A stretch of 64,000 bases of DNA, from the NCBI RefSeq assembly GCF_051954575.1, contig NZ_JBQCHP010000043.1:1-64000 (forward strand), read 5' to 3'. The notes beneath the pieces were generated by a model. That model saw nothing but the letters and a program-made list of their open reading frames with translations. It made no database searches and had not been told where the DNA came from. Positions 24,603 to 32,506 of this stretch are shown in pieces. Origin of the DNA: Dyella_B sp035690825 (lineage in GTDB: Bacteria > Pseudomonadota > Gammaproteobacteria > Xanthomonadales > Rhodanobacteraceae). Position numbers and translations under genes: made by a program. The first letter of the stretch is position 1; each line of letters begins with the position of its first letter.

Positions 24603-25583
24603 TCAATGCGCCAGCATGAAGCTGGTGAGCACCCGCGCGAACGCATCGGGTTTTTCCATCTGCGGCATGTGATTGCAGCCGTTCAAGATGCTGGTGCTGA
24701 TCGACGGCGCGTGCGTAAGGCCATCGCGCAGGCTTTCCAGTGCGGAGATGTCGATGATCTTGTCGTCATGGCACCACATGCCCAGCACCGGCATGGTGAG
24801 CTTGTCCAGGCGCGTCTGCAGCGACAGCACCTGCGAGTTCTCGCGCAGCTCGTTGAAGGTGTGGTCGATGAATGCGCGGTTCTTGACGTTGTCCTCGACG
24901 AACACGTCGATGAAGCGTCCGGGGATATCCGGCACGTGCTCGAACGCCCAGGCATTGGCGCGCATGAATCCAGCGCGGTCGTCGTAGACGAACGGATCCT
25001 TGCCGCTCAAGGCTTCCTTGGCGAACGCGTTCTCCTTGAACTTAAGGCCGAAGGCGTCGACCACCGCCAGTTGCGCGACATCCTGCGGATGCTCGGCCGC
25101 ATACACGCCGGCGATCGCGCCGCCCATCGAGTGGCCGACGATCAGCGAGTGCTGCAGATGCAAGGTCTGGATGAAGTCGTTCAGGCGATCGGCCTGGTTG
25201 TCGATGTTGTAGCTGGCGCCCGGATTGCGCGACGACTCGCCCCAGCCGGGAAGATCGGGGATGACCACGTGGAAATGCGCGGTGAGCATCGGCGCCACTT
25301 TCAGCCACACTTCCTTGCGCGCGGCAAAGCCGTGCAGCAGCACGATGGTGGGACCCTGGCCGCCTTCGTAGTACACCCAGCGCGTATCGCCGGCCTGTAC
25401 GGAGCGCTTTTCCAGTTGCGCGTTCATCACTTCGTGCCAGGTCTTGGCTTGAAGCAGCCACTGCGGTGCGAACAGGTAGCTTCCGCCGAGTCCGACGACG
25501 GCCACCACGGCGATGATGCCGAGGAACTTGAGGCGGCGGATCAGCAGGCGCTGCCAGAGGGGACGGGTGGTGCTGGTGTTCAT
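24603..25583 (-). CDS. Alpha/beta hydrolase, membrane-anchored
   Basis: A 326-residue serine hydrolase with an N-terminal membrane helix (about 19-38), then the alpha/beta fold: oxyanion LLHGFAARKEVW, nucleophile elbow GHSMGG (S152), acid in MWCHDDKIID and His in LNGCNHMPQMEKP. Similar to lipase/esterase LipA3-like proteins. The substrate is unknown. The body probably faces the periplasm given the single N-terminal anchor with RRLKF before it, which is inference. Operon with the GFA gene. Confidence 0.82.
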   Translation of the reverse strand: MNTSTTRPLWQRLLIRRLKFLGIIAVVAVVGLGGSYLFAPQWLLQAKTWHEVMNAQLEKRSVQAGDTRWVYYEGGQGPTIVLLHGFAARKEVWLKVAPMLTAHFHVVIPDLPGWGESSRNPGASYNIDNQADRLNDFIQTLHLQHSLIVGHSMGGAIAGVYAAEHPQDVAQLAVVDAFGLKFKENAFAKEALSGKDPFVYDDRAGFMRANAWAFEHVPDIPGRFIDVFVEDNVKNRAFIDHTFNELRENSQVLSLQTRLDKLTMPVLGMWCHDDKIIDISALESLRDGLTHAPSISTSILNGCNHMPQMEKPDAFARVLTSFMLAH

Positions 25584-25604
25584 AGGTATCTCTCAAGTTT
25601 ATTA

Positions 25605-25729
25605 CTCCCTCCCCTGCATGGCAGGAGAGGGCCGGGGCGGGGTTGCATGCGCTTGCCGCACAGCTTGAATGCTTCGCGAGGTTGCTTCACCCCACCCCAA
25701 CCCTCCCCTGCTACACGCAGGGGAGGGAG
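25605..25729. repeat. 125-bp GC-rich dispersed repeat (copy A)
   Basis: Begins CTCCCTCCCCTGCATGGCAG and ends with CACGCAGGGGAGGGAG, so its ends are inverted repeats. A homologous 125-bp copy lies inverted at 45947-46071. The central part, GCTTGCCGCACAGCTTGAA, is the least conserved. Intergenic, between the hydrolase and aminopeptidase genes. Confidence 0.85.
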
Positions 25730-25749
25730 CTGAGTGCGGCGAGATTGAA

Positions 25750-27600
25750 TTAATGTTTTCCAGCCTTCTCGAACAACGCTTCCACCGCCTGCTGCGTCAA
25801 CGGGTGGTAGCCGCTCTTCGCCTTCGCATACACCTGTTGCGCAAACGCCAGGCCATCCGGCGTTTTGCTCAGCGCGCGGTACAGCGGCATGGTCAGGTAC
25901 AGACGTCCAATGCGCGTCATATGTTCCGCGGCGGCAGGCCACGCCGCCTTGTCGCCGGCGCCGATCGCATGCACGTACCAGCGCATGCCGATTTCGGCGT
26001 TGGGCGTGCCGGTAAGATGCCAGGCGGCATCCAGCTCCTGCATCCTGGCGAGCGGCGGGTTCTCCGGCAGGCCGTCGAGGAAATACATCCACTCTTGCGT
26101 GTTCCAGTCTTTCGCATCGAGCTTGTCGGCGCCGAGCGTGCCGGCGAGGAAGCCTGCGCGTTCCTTGTCGATGGCATCGAAGCGCGGCGAATCGGGAATC
26201 GGCGCGTTCTTTGGGATGCCGGGGTCATACACCCATGCCTTCACTTCACCCCAGCTCATCTTGCCCGGATATTTGTCGATCAGGTTGGGCTTCAAGTAGT
26301 CGAGCATCTGTTCGGTGGTGATGCTCTGGAATGCGAAGTGGTCGAAGTAGCCCTTCAGGTAATTGTCGAAGGTGTCGCGTCCAAAACGCTGCTCCAGCGT
26401 GCGCAGGAACCACGAACCCTTGTTGTAGGCCACGTCGGAAAGGGTGTCATCCGCCTCGATGTTGCCGGGCTCAGGCGCCAGTCGCTGCGCATTCGCCGGC
26501 AGCTTGCCTGCTTCGCGCTGCAGCGTGTGGATATCCAGCAGCGCTTCCTCATCCGCCTGGCGCTTGCCGTACAGCGCTTCGGTGATGCGGCCCTGCACGT
26601 ACGTGGTGACGCCTTCGTTGAGCCAGATGTCGCGCCACGATGCCGCGGTGATCAGGTTGCCCGACCACGAATGCGCCAATTCATGCGCCACCAGCGAGAC
26701 CAGGCTCTTGTCGCCCACCAGCACGGTCGGCGTGGCGAACGTCATGTTCGGGTTCTCCATGCCGCCATAGGGAAAGCTCGGCGGTAGCACCAAGAGATCA
26801 TAGCGGCCCCAGCGATACGGACCGTAGAGCTGCTCGGTGGTCTTGATCATCTTCTCGGTGTCTTCGAATTCGTGCGCGGCCTTGCCGACCACCGAAGGCT
26901 CCGCATACACCGCCGAGCGCGGACCGGTTTCTTTCACCGACAGATCGCCCGCGGCAATCGCCAGCAGGTAGGAAGGAATCGGATGCGTCTGCTTGAAACT
27001 GAAGTCGCCGTCCAATGCGTGAGCCGGATCGTTCGGCGCGCTCATCGCCACGCGCGTGTCCTTCGGCGCCGTCACCTCGGCGTCATAGGTGAAACGAATT
27101 GCCGGCGAATCCTGCAGCGGCACCCACGAGCGCGCGTGAATGGATTCCGATTGCGAGAACATGAAAGGCTGCTTCTTGTCCGCCGTCTGCGCCGGCGGCA
27201 GCCATTGCAGGCCGCTGGCGTCGGGCGAGGTGCTATAGACGATACGCACTTCGTGCGGATGCTGCGGCGCCTGGATCGTGAGCTTGCTGCCGAGCTGCTT
27301 GTCTCGCGGTGCCAGCGCGTACTTCAGCGGCGCCGTCTTGCCACCCGCATCGATCGACTCGATGCTCGCGATGGCCAGATCGCGCGTGTCCAGCACCAGC
27401 GCGGCCGCCTTGGGATCTTTCCAGTCCAGCGTCAGCGTGGCCTGGCCGTCCAGCTTGCGTTGTGGGAAGTCGAGCTTGAGCTTCAGATCCAGATGGGTGA
27501 CGCGCACCTCATCGGGTTGGGCATACGAGTACGGATCGTTGGCATAGGCCGCCACCGGCAGGACCAGCGCGCCAAGGGCCAGGGTACGAAGCGGGGACAT
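25750..27600 (-). CDS. M1-family metallo-aminopeptidase, secreted (leukotriene A4 hydrolase-like)
   Basis: 616 residues from the ATG at 27600. The N-terminus MSPLRTLALGALVLPVAAYA is a Sec signal peptide with a likely cut after AYA, so the enzyme is periplasmic or exported. The exopeptidase motif GGMEN is at 279-283 and the zinc site HELAHSWSGNL (H306, H310) with E329 in WLNEG. The C-terminal leukotriene-A4-hydrolase-type helical domain follows. It removes N-terminal amino acids from peptides. An in-frame ATG further upstream (27795) overlaps the neighbouring gene and is not the start. It lies directly downstream of the proline iminopeptidase gene on the same strand, suggesting joint peptide use. 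Confidence 0.9.
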   Translation of the reverse strand: MSPLRTLALGALVLPVAAYANDPYSYAQPDEVRVTHLDLKLKLDFPQRKLDGQATLTLDWKDPKAAALVLDTRDLAIASIESIDAGGKTAPLKYALAPRDKQLGSKLTIQAPQHPHEVRIVYSTSPDASGLQWLPPAQTADKKQPFMFSQSESIHARSWVPLQDSPAIRFTYDAEVTAPKDTRVAMSAPNDPAHALDGDFSFKQTHPIPSYLLAIAAGDLSVKETGPRSAVYAEPSVVGKAAHEFEDTEKMIKTTEQLYGPYRWGRYDLLVLPPSFPYGGMENPNMTFATPTVLVGDKSLVSLVAHELAHSWSGNLITAASWRDIWLNEGVTTYVQGRITEALYGKRQADEEALLDIHTLQREAGKLPANAQRLAPEPGNIEADDTLSDVAYNKGSWFLRTLEQRFGRDTFDNYLKGYFDHFAFQSITTEQMLDYLKPNLIDKYPGKMSWGEVKAWVYDPGIPKNAPIPDSPRFDAIDKERAGFLAGTLGADKLDAKDWNTQEWMYFLDGLPENPPLARMQELDAAWHLTGTPNAEIGMRWYVHAIGAGDKAAWPAAAEHMTRIGRLYLTMPLYRALSKTPDGLAFAQQVYAKAKSGYHPLTQQAVEALFEKAGKH

Positions 27601-27721
27601 CGTGCGGCTTCCATGGGGAATCGGGAGCGGCGAGTATGCCATCGCCGCGCCTGGCCTGGCCCATGGCGGAGGTTGGTTTGCGCTGCGGGGCAGTTCCTTG
27701 CGGTGTCCGTACTTGATGCGA

Positions 27722-28672
27722 TCAGCAGTAACGATCGGCAAGCCGATCCGTCGCCTGCACCAGCACGTCCACGATCGCCGGTTCCGATGCCGCATGGCCG
27801 GCGACCACCACGTGGAACTCGGCTTCGGGCCATGCGGCGACCAGGTCGAAGGCGTTCTTCACCGGGCAGATGATGTCGTAGCGGCCGTGCACGATGGTGG
27901 TAGGGATGTGGCGGAGTTTGCCGACATCGCGCAGCAGTTGCCCGGGTTCCAGGAACATGCCGTTGCGGAAGTAATGCGCCTCGATGCGCGCAAGGCTCAC
28001 CGCGACTTCGGGTGCGGCGAAGCTCGCTTCGGTTTCCGGGCTCTCTTCCAGCGTGAGGCCGCTGCCTTCCCACGTGCCCCACGCCTTGGCGGCGTTCAAT
28101 CGCACCTGCGCGTCGTCGCCGGTCAAGCGCTGCCAATAGGCGTCCAGCAGTTGGCCGCGTTCCTGCGGCGGAATGGCCGCGGCGTAGCGCTGGAATTTTT
28201 CCGGCAGGATCCACGATGCGCCGCCTTCCTCGTAATACCAGCGCACTTCTTCCGGCCGGCCGAGAAAGATGCCGCGCAGAACCAGGCCCAGCACGCGTTC
28301 CGGATGCGCTTGCGCATACGCCAGCGCCAGCGTGGAACCCCAGGAGCCGCCGAACACCGCCCAGCGTTCCACGCCCATCTGTTCGCGGATGGCTTCGATA
28401 TCGGCAACCAGATGCCAGGTAGTGTTGTCGGTGAGATCGGCGAAGGGTGTGGAGCGTCCTGCACCGCGCTGGTCGAACAGGATGATGCGGTAGCGCGCCG
28501 GATCGAAGAAGCGCCGGTGATACGGCGCGAGACCGGCGCCCGGACCGCCGTGCAAAAAGATGACCGGCAGGCCCTGCGGATGGCCGCATTCCTCCACGTA
28601 CAGCGTATGCCGCGCGTCCACCGCGATGCGATGCGTACGGTAGGGTTCGATCTCGGGGTACATCGTGCGCAT
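27722..28672 (-). CDS. pip: Proline iminopeptidase (S33)
   Basis: Releases N-terminal proline from peptides. 316 residues. S33 hallmarks: HGGPGAGLAPYHRRFFD for the oxyanion hole, FDQRGAGRSTP (67-76), nucleophile GGSWGSTLALAYAQ (S110), and acid/base in HGRYDIICP and VVAGHAASEP. The start at 28672 has AAGGA 11 bp upstream; M at 28663 is also possible. The last residues are a bit short relative to some homologues but include the catalytic His. It lies just downstream of the Lrp-like gene. Confidence 0.92.
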   Translation of the reverse strand: MRTMYPEIEPYRTHRIAVDARHTLYVEECGHPQGLPVIFLHGGPGAGLAPYHRRFFDPARYRIILFDQRGAGRSTPFADLTDNTTWHLVADIEAIREQMGVERWAVFGGSWGSTLALAYAQAHPERVLGLVLRGIFLGRPEEVRWYYEEGGASWILPEKFQRYAAAIPPQERGQLLDAYWQRLTGDDAQVRLNAAKAWGTWEGSGLTLEESPETEASFAAPEVAVSLARIEAHYFRNGMFLEPGQLLRDVGKLRHIPTTIVHGRYDIICPVKNAFDLVAAWPEAEFHVVVAGHAASEPAIVDVLVQATDRLADRYC

Positions 28673-28703
28673 GCCGGGCAATCCTTGAAGGGAAAAGTGA
28701 TGC

Positions 28704-29204
28704 TCAATCGTTCGACAGTGCGCGCGCCGCGTCCCACATGCTGCGCGTGACGGTGCGATTCGCATGCGGCGTCTGCAAGACGATCAAAGTGGTGGTGCTG
28801 ATGCTCGGATGGATCTTAAGCAGGCGATCGAGCACGGCCTGCAGATGCTCGATCGACATGGCCACCACGCGCAACAGTGCGGAATCCTCGCCGGCCAGGC
28901 GACGGCAGTCCAGCACTTCGGGCACGTCCGCCACTACCTTGCCGATGCGCGAGCAGGTGCCGCCATCGCAGCGCAAGCGCACCATCGCTTCGATGCCGAA
29001 GCCCATGCGCTTGGGTTCGACCACGGCGCGATAGCCGGTGATGACGCCGGCTTCTTCCAGGCGCTTTACGCGCTCGGCCACGGCGGGTGCGGAAAGGCGC
29101 ACCTTGCGGCCGAGTTCGGCGTAGCCGATGCGTGCATCCTGCTGTAGGGCTTCGAGCAGTTGCCAATCCTTGGTGTCCCATTCGGGTTTCGATTCGTAGG
29201 CCAT
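28704..29204 (-). CDS. Lrp/AsnC-family transcriptional regulator
   Basis: 166 residues. An N-terminal winged HTH (DWQLLEALQQDARIGYAELGRKVRLSAPAVAERVKRLEEAGVITGYRA) is followed by a RAM/ACT effector domain (from about residue 70). These regulators bind amino acids and control their transport or metabolism. It is divergent from the EamA exporter gene with 120 bp between the starts, the classic arrangement of a regulator with its target efflux gene. A palindrome TTGATCAA lies at about 29220 in that gap. Confidence 0.92.
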   Translation of the reverse strand: MAYESKPEWDTKDWQLLEALQQDARIGYAELGRKVRLSAPAVAERVKRLEEAGVITGYRAVVEPKRMGFGIEAMVRLRCDGGTCSRIGKVVADVPEVLDCRRLAGEDSALLRVVAMSIEHLQAVLDRLLKIHPSISTTTLIVLQTPHANRTVTRSMWDAARALSND

Positions 29205-29324
29205 AAGCGTCGAAGATGATTTGATCAATGGCGAAACGTGGGGATGGACTTCGGATCCATTATTCCTCGGCCGGGAGGCCAAGACTAGGATTTGTATCGT
29301 TCCGGCCCCCAACGGGATCAACTC

Positions 29325-30248
29325 ATGCACACCCAAGAACGCCTCGACGGGCGCGCGCTCATCTATATCACCATCGCGCTGCTTACCTGGTCGTCCGCCT
29401 ATGCGGCGATCGCCTATGCGCTGGCCTCGTTCACGCCGGGCGAGGTGGCGCTGGCGCGGCTGGCCATCGGCGCCGCGTGCTTCGTGCTTTTGCTTCTGGC
29501 GCGGCGCTCGCCGCTGCCCAAGCGCAGCGATTGGCCGCAGCTCGCGGTGCTGGGCGTGATCGGCCTCACCGCTTACCACGTCTGCCTCAACTATGCGGAA
29601 ACGCGCATTGCCAGCGGCACCGCAGCGATCCTCATCTCGCTGGTGCCGGCCGTCACTGCTGCGCTGTCGGCAGTGTGGATCGGCGAGCGCATCGGCTTGC
29701 GCAGCGCCATCGGTCTGGCCGTGGCGCTGTTCGGCGTGGTGCTGGTGGTGCTCACCAGCGGCAAGGAAGTGCGCTTCCAGCCGATGGCGGCGCTGGTGTT
29801 GGTGAGCGTGCTCGCGTCGGCCATTTTCTTCGTTGGCCAGAAGCCGTTCTTCGTGCGCAACGACATGATCGGCGTCACCACGTTTGCGTTTATGGCCGGC
29901 ACGCTGGGCACCGTGCCGTTTGGCCTGGGCCTGCCGCACGCCTTGGTTGCAGCGCCGTGGTCGCATATCGCGGCGCTGGTGTGGCTCGGCATTGCGCCGA
30001 CCTTCGTCGGTTACCTCACCTGGAATGCGGCGTTGCGTCGCGCGTCGGCCTCGCAGGTATCCAGCTTCATCTATTTCTCGCCGCCGATCGCGGTGCTGAT
30101 CGGCTGGGTCTGGCTGGGCGAGCAGCCGGGCTGGTTGACGCTGGTTGGTGGCGCGATCACGGTGGGCGGCGTGGCGCTGGCCAATACGAAGCGGCGTGCG
30201 CCGGCAAGAACAGTGTCCGCCGAGGCGGTGGCGGCGAAAGAGTGTTGA
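29325..30248 (+). CDS. EamA/DMT-superfamily exporter
   Basis: 307 residues with about ten hydrophobic helices in two EamA repeats. The start at 29325 (MHTQERLDGRALIY) is preferred over 29292, since helix 1 then begins after a short polar N-terminus. The repeat signature LAAETRIASGTAAILISL-like pattern is seen here as NYAETRIASGTAAILISLVPA, and at the C-terminus SSFIYFSPPIAVLIGWVWLGEQ. These transporters export amino acids and related metabolites. The Lrp-type regulator divergent from it supports an amino-acid exporter, but the substrate is unproven. Confidence 0.88.
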   Translation: MHTQERLDGRALIYITIALLTWSSAYAAIAYALASFTPGEVALARLAIGAACFVLLLLARRSPLPKRSDWPQLAVLGVIGLTAYHVCLNYAETRIASGTAAILISLVPAVTAALSAVWIGERIGLRSAIGLAVALFGVVLVVLTSGKEVRFQPMAALVLVSVLASAIFFVGQKPFFVRNDMIGVTTFAFMAGTLGTVPFGLGLPHALVAAPWSHIAALVWLGIAPTFVGYLTWNAALRRASASQVSSFIYFSPPIAVLIGWVWLGEQPGWLTLVGGAITVGGVALANTKRRAPARTVSAEAVAAKEC

Positions 30249-30287
30249 TGATCGGGCTTTGCACTGCATAGGCAAAAAGGAACGCAC

Positions 30288-30977
30288 ATGTACACGCTCT
30301 ACATCGCCAACAAGAACTACTCCTCCTGGTCGCTGCGTCCGTGGGTGCTGCTGACACAGTTGGGTATTCCATTCGAAGAAAAGCTGGCGCCGTTCCGTGG
30401 CGGCACCTCGTCGAGCTGGGATGCATTCCGCGAATTTTCACCGACCGGCAAAGTGCCTTGCCTGCACGACGGCGATACGGTGGTGTGGGACTCGCTGTCC
30501 ATCGCCGAATATCTGGCCGAACGCCACGCCGGCGTATGGCCGGCTGACAAGCGCGCCAGGGCGTGGGCGCGCAGCGCCGCGGCGGAAATGCATTCGGGCT
30601 TTCAGGAGCTGCGTTCGCAATGTCCGATGAATTGCGGCATCCGCTTGCAGCTGCATGGGGTATCACCTGCACTCACGCGCGACATCGCACGTGTGCAGGA
30701 GCTGTGGCACGAAGGACTGAGCCGCTTCGGCGGCCCCTATCTTGCTGGCGATGCCTTCACTGCCGTTGATGCGTTCTATGCGCCGGTTGTGTTCCGCATG
30801 CAAAGCTACCGCCTGCCCGTCGACGAAACATCGCAAGCGTACGTGCAGCGCATGCTGGCCTTGCCTTCCATGCGCCGCTGGTATGACGCCGCCTTGCAGG
30901 AAACCTGGCGCGATCCTGATCATGAAGAGGAAACGTTGCGGCAAGGCGATTTGTTGCAGGATCTGCGCACCGCGTGA
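30288..30977 (+). CDS. Glutathione S-transferase family protein
   Basis: 229 residues. The N-terminal thioredoxin-like domain starts MYTLYIANKNYSSWSLRPW with the conserved SS/W group and the TGKVPCLHDGDTVVWDSLSIAEYLAERH glutathione-site segment (residues ~47-76). The C-terminal domain is all-helical. This resembles the YfcF-like cytosolic GSTs. An AAAAAGGAACGCAC ribosome-binding site precedes the ATG. Substrate unknown. Confidence 0.88.
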   Translation: MYTLYIANKNYSSWSLRPWVLLTQLGIPFEEKLAPFRGGTSSSWDAFREFSPTGKVPCLHDGDTVVWDSLSIAEYLAERHAGVWPADKRARAWARSAAAEMHSGFQELRSQCPMNCGIRLQLHGVSPALTRDIARVQELWHEGLSRFGGPYLAGDAFTAVDAFYAPVVFRMQSYRLPVDETSQAYVQRMLALPSMRRWYDAALQETWRDPDHEEETLRQGDLLQDLRTA

Positions 30978-31071
30978 CGCGCGTAGAGACAGTTGCACGC
31001 CACATGGCCGGCCGGCGCTTGTTTAATTGGATGGCTGTGGCGAGGCGGGCGAACGACGGGTCAGCGCGAGC

Positions 31072-31821
31072 CTAGAACTTGTAGCCGCGGTGAATCGCCA
31101 CGATGCCTTGGCTCAAGTTACGCACGTCGACGCGCTCAAAACCCGCGCCTTCCATCATGCTCTTGAGCGTTTCCTGGTCCGGATGCTTGCGGATCGATTC
31201 GGCCAGGTACTGGTAGCTGTCCGCATCACGCGCGAACAGGCTGCCCAGTTTCGGCAGCACCTGGAAGGAATGGAAATCGTAGAGCTTGCTGAGCAGTTCG
31301 TTGCGCACTTTGGAAAATTCCAGTATCAGCGCGCGCCCGCCCGGCTTGAGCACGCGGTAGATATCGCCGAGCGCCTTGTCCTTGTCGGTGACGTTGCGCA
31401 GGCCGAAGGCCATGGTGACCGCATCGAAGCTGTTGTCCGGAAAGGGCAGCGCCTCGGCGTTCAACTGCGTCCAGCGCAAGCCCGACACCAGGCCCCGATC
31501 GGTAAGGCGATCGCGGCCCACGTTGAGCATGGACGCATTGATGTCGCCTACCACCACTTCGCCGCTCTCACCCACCACCGGCTTGATCAGGGCGGCGATG
31601 TCGCCCGTGCCGCCAGCCAGGTCCAGTACGCGATCGCCGCGACGAATGCCGCTGACAGCCACGAAATGGCGCTTCCACAGACGGTGGATGCCGAACGACA
31701 TCAGGTCGTTCATCAGGTCGTAGTTGCGGGCGACCGAGGTGAAAACCTGGCCGACCAGCTTCTGCTTCTCCGCGACCGGAACGTCACGAAAGCCGAAATG
31801 GGTAGTGGGCTGCTCGCTCAT
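31072..31821 (-). CDS. ubiE: Ubiquinone/menaquinone C-methyltransferase UbiE
   Basis: An S-adenosylmethionine enzyme that C-methylates the ring of demethylmenaquinone and 2-polyprenyl-6-methoxy-benzoquinol. 249 residues. Motif I is VLDLAGGTGDIAALI, and the post-motif regions DINASMLNVGRDRL and NAEALPFPDNSFDAVTMAFGLRNV are UbiE hallmarks. TTHFGFRDVPVAEKQKLVGQVF at the N-terminus also agrees with E. coli. Length normal. Single gene, opposite to its neighbours. Confidence 0.96.
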   Translation of the reverse strand: MSEQPTTHFGFRDVPVAEKQKLVGQVFTSVARNYDLMNDLMSFGIHRLWKRHFVAVSGIRRGDRVLDLAGGTGDIAALIKPVVGESGEVVVGDINASMLNVGRDRLTDRGLVSGLRWTQLNAEALPFPDNSFDAVTMAFGLRNVTDKDKALGDIYRVLKPGGRALILEFSKVRNELLSKLYDFHSFQVLPKLGSLFARDADSYQYLAESIRKHPDQETLKSMMEGAGFERVDVRNLSQGIVAIHRGYKF

Positions 31822-32506
31822 GCGCGCATGGTACAGGATGCGTGGTATGGATTAAGAGAACCTTGCCTGTCATGTCCGTATCATGATGGCTTGATCGGCT
31901 GGCCGGCGGAACCTTGCGCTCCGGCGCGGCCAAAGGGTTGGCAACACGCAGCTCGGTGCAGGGGATCATGAGCGTGCTTGGTGTAGCACGCGGTAGGCAC
32001 GGCAAGATCTATGCGTTCGCAAATTCATGCGGAAAAAATTCCCTGCCAGGTCAACCGGCCTATGCAAGGCGGCCAAAGAATGCCGTAGCATGGCCATCGA
32101 CGGGGGCTTCAGCTGACGCGCAAGCGTCGTGCTGCGTCAAGGGGCAAAGCGGTGCATCACGCTGCCGCTCATTTGATTGAACCGCAAGCATGTCTGAGCT
32201 GCTTGCGATATTGGATGCTCTTGAAGGCTTCTCGGCGGCGGACAGGCGACTGCGGTCCCTGTCCTTGTTTCAATTCAGGGGTTCGATGGATCGATGGCAA
32301 ATTTGAATAGTTACGCAGGTCAGCCGGAGCACCATTCCACATGGCTGACGCCCCCTCCTTGCCATCGATTCCAGCAACAAAAGCAGCCCAGCGTAGTCGC
32401 CTGCGCTAATCCATAGCGGCGCCTTTCCCTTTTATCGACACCGAAGTCGCATGCGTCAGCGTGTATGGGCCGCGTGCATCTAATCCAAAAGCAGGGAGCG
32501 ATCATC
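31822..32506. other. Long non-coding gap before the autotransporter gene
   Basis: 685 bp without a convincing gene. The short reading frames in it lack family features. The first ~40 bp hold the upstream region of ubiE and the last ~150 bp that of the autotransporter. Composition is more AT-rich in places (GCAAATTTGAATAGTTACG near 32300) than the flanking genome. A few imperfect hairpins occur, for example GACGCGCAAGCGTC near 32114, but I could not match a riboswitch. It may be a long 5' leader or a decayed gene. Confidence 0.5.

Noticed and set aside
31822..32506. Riboswitch in the long leader of the autotransporter (cyclic-di-GMP type considered)
   Set aside because: The conserved cores of the common classes could not be matched; only weak hairpins were seen.
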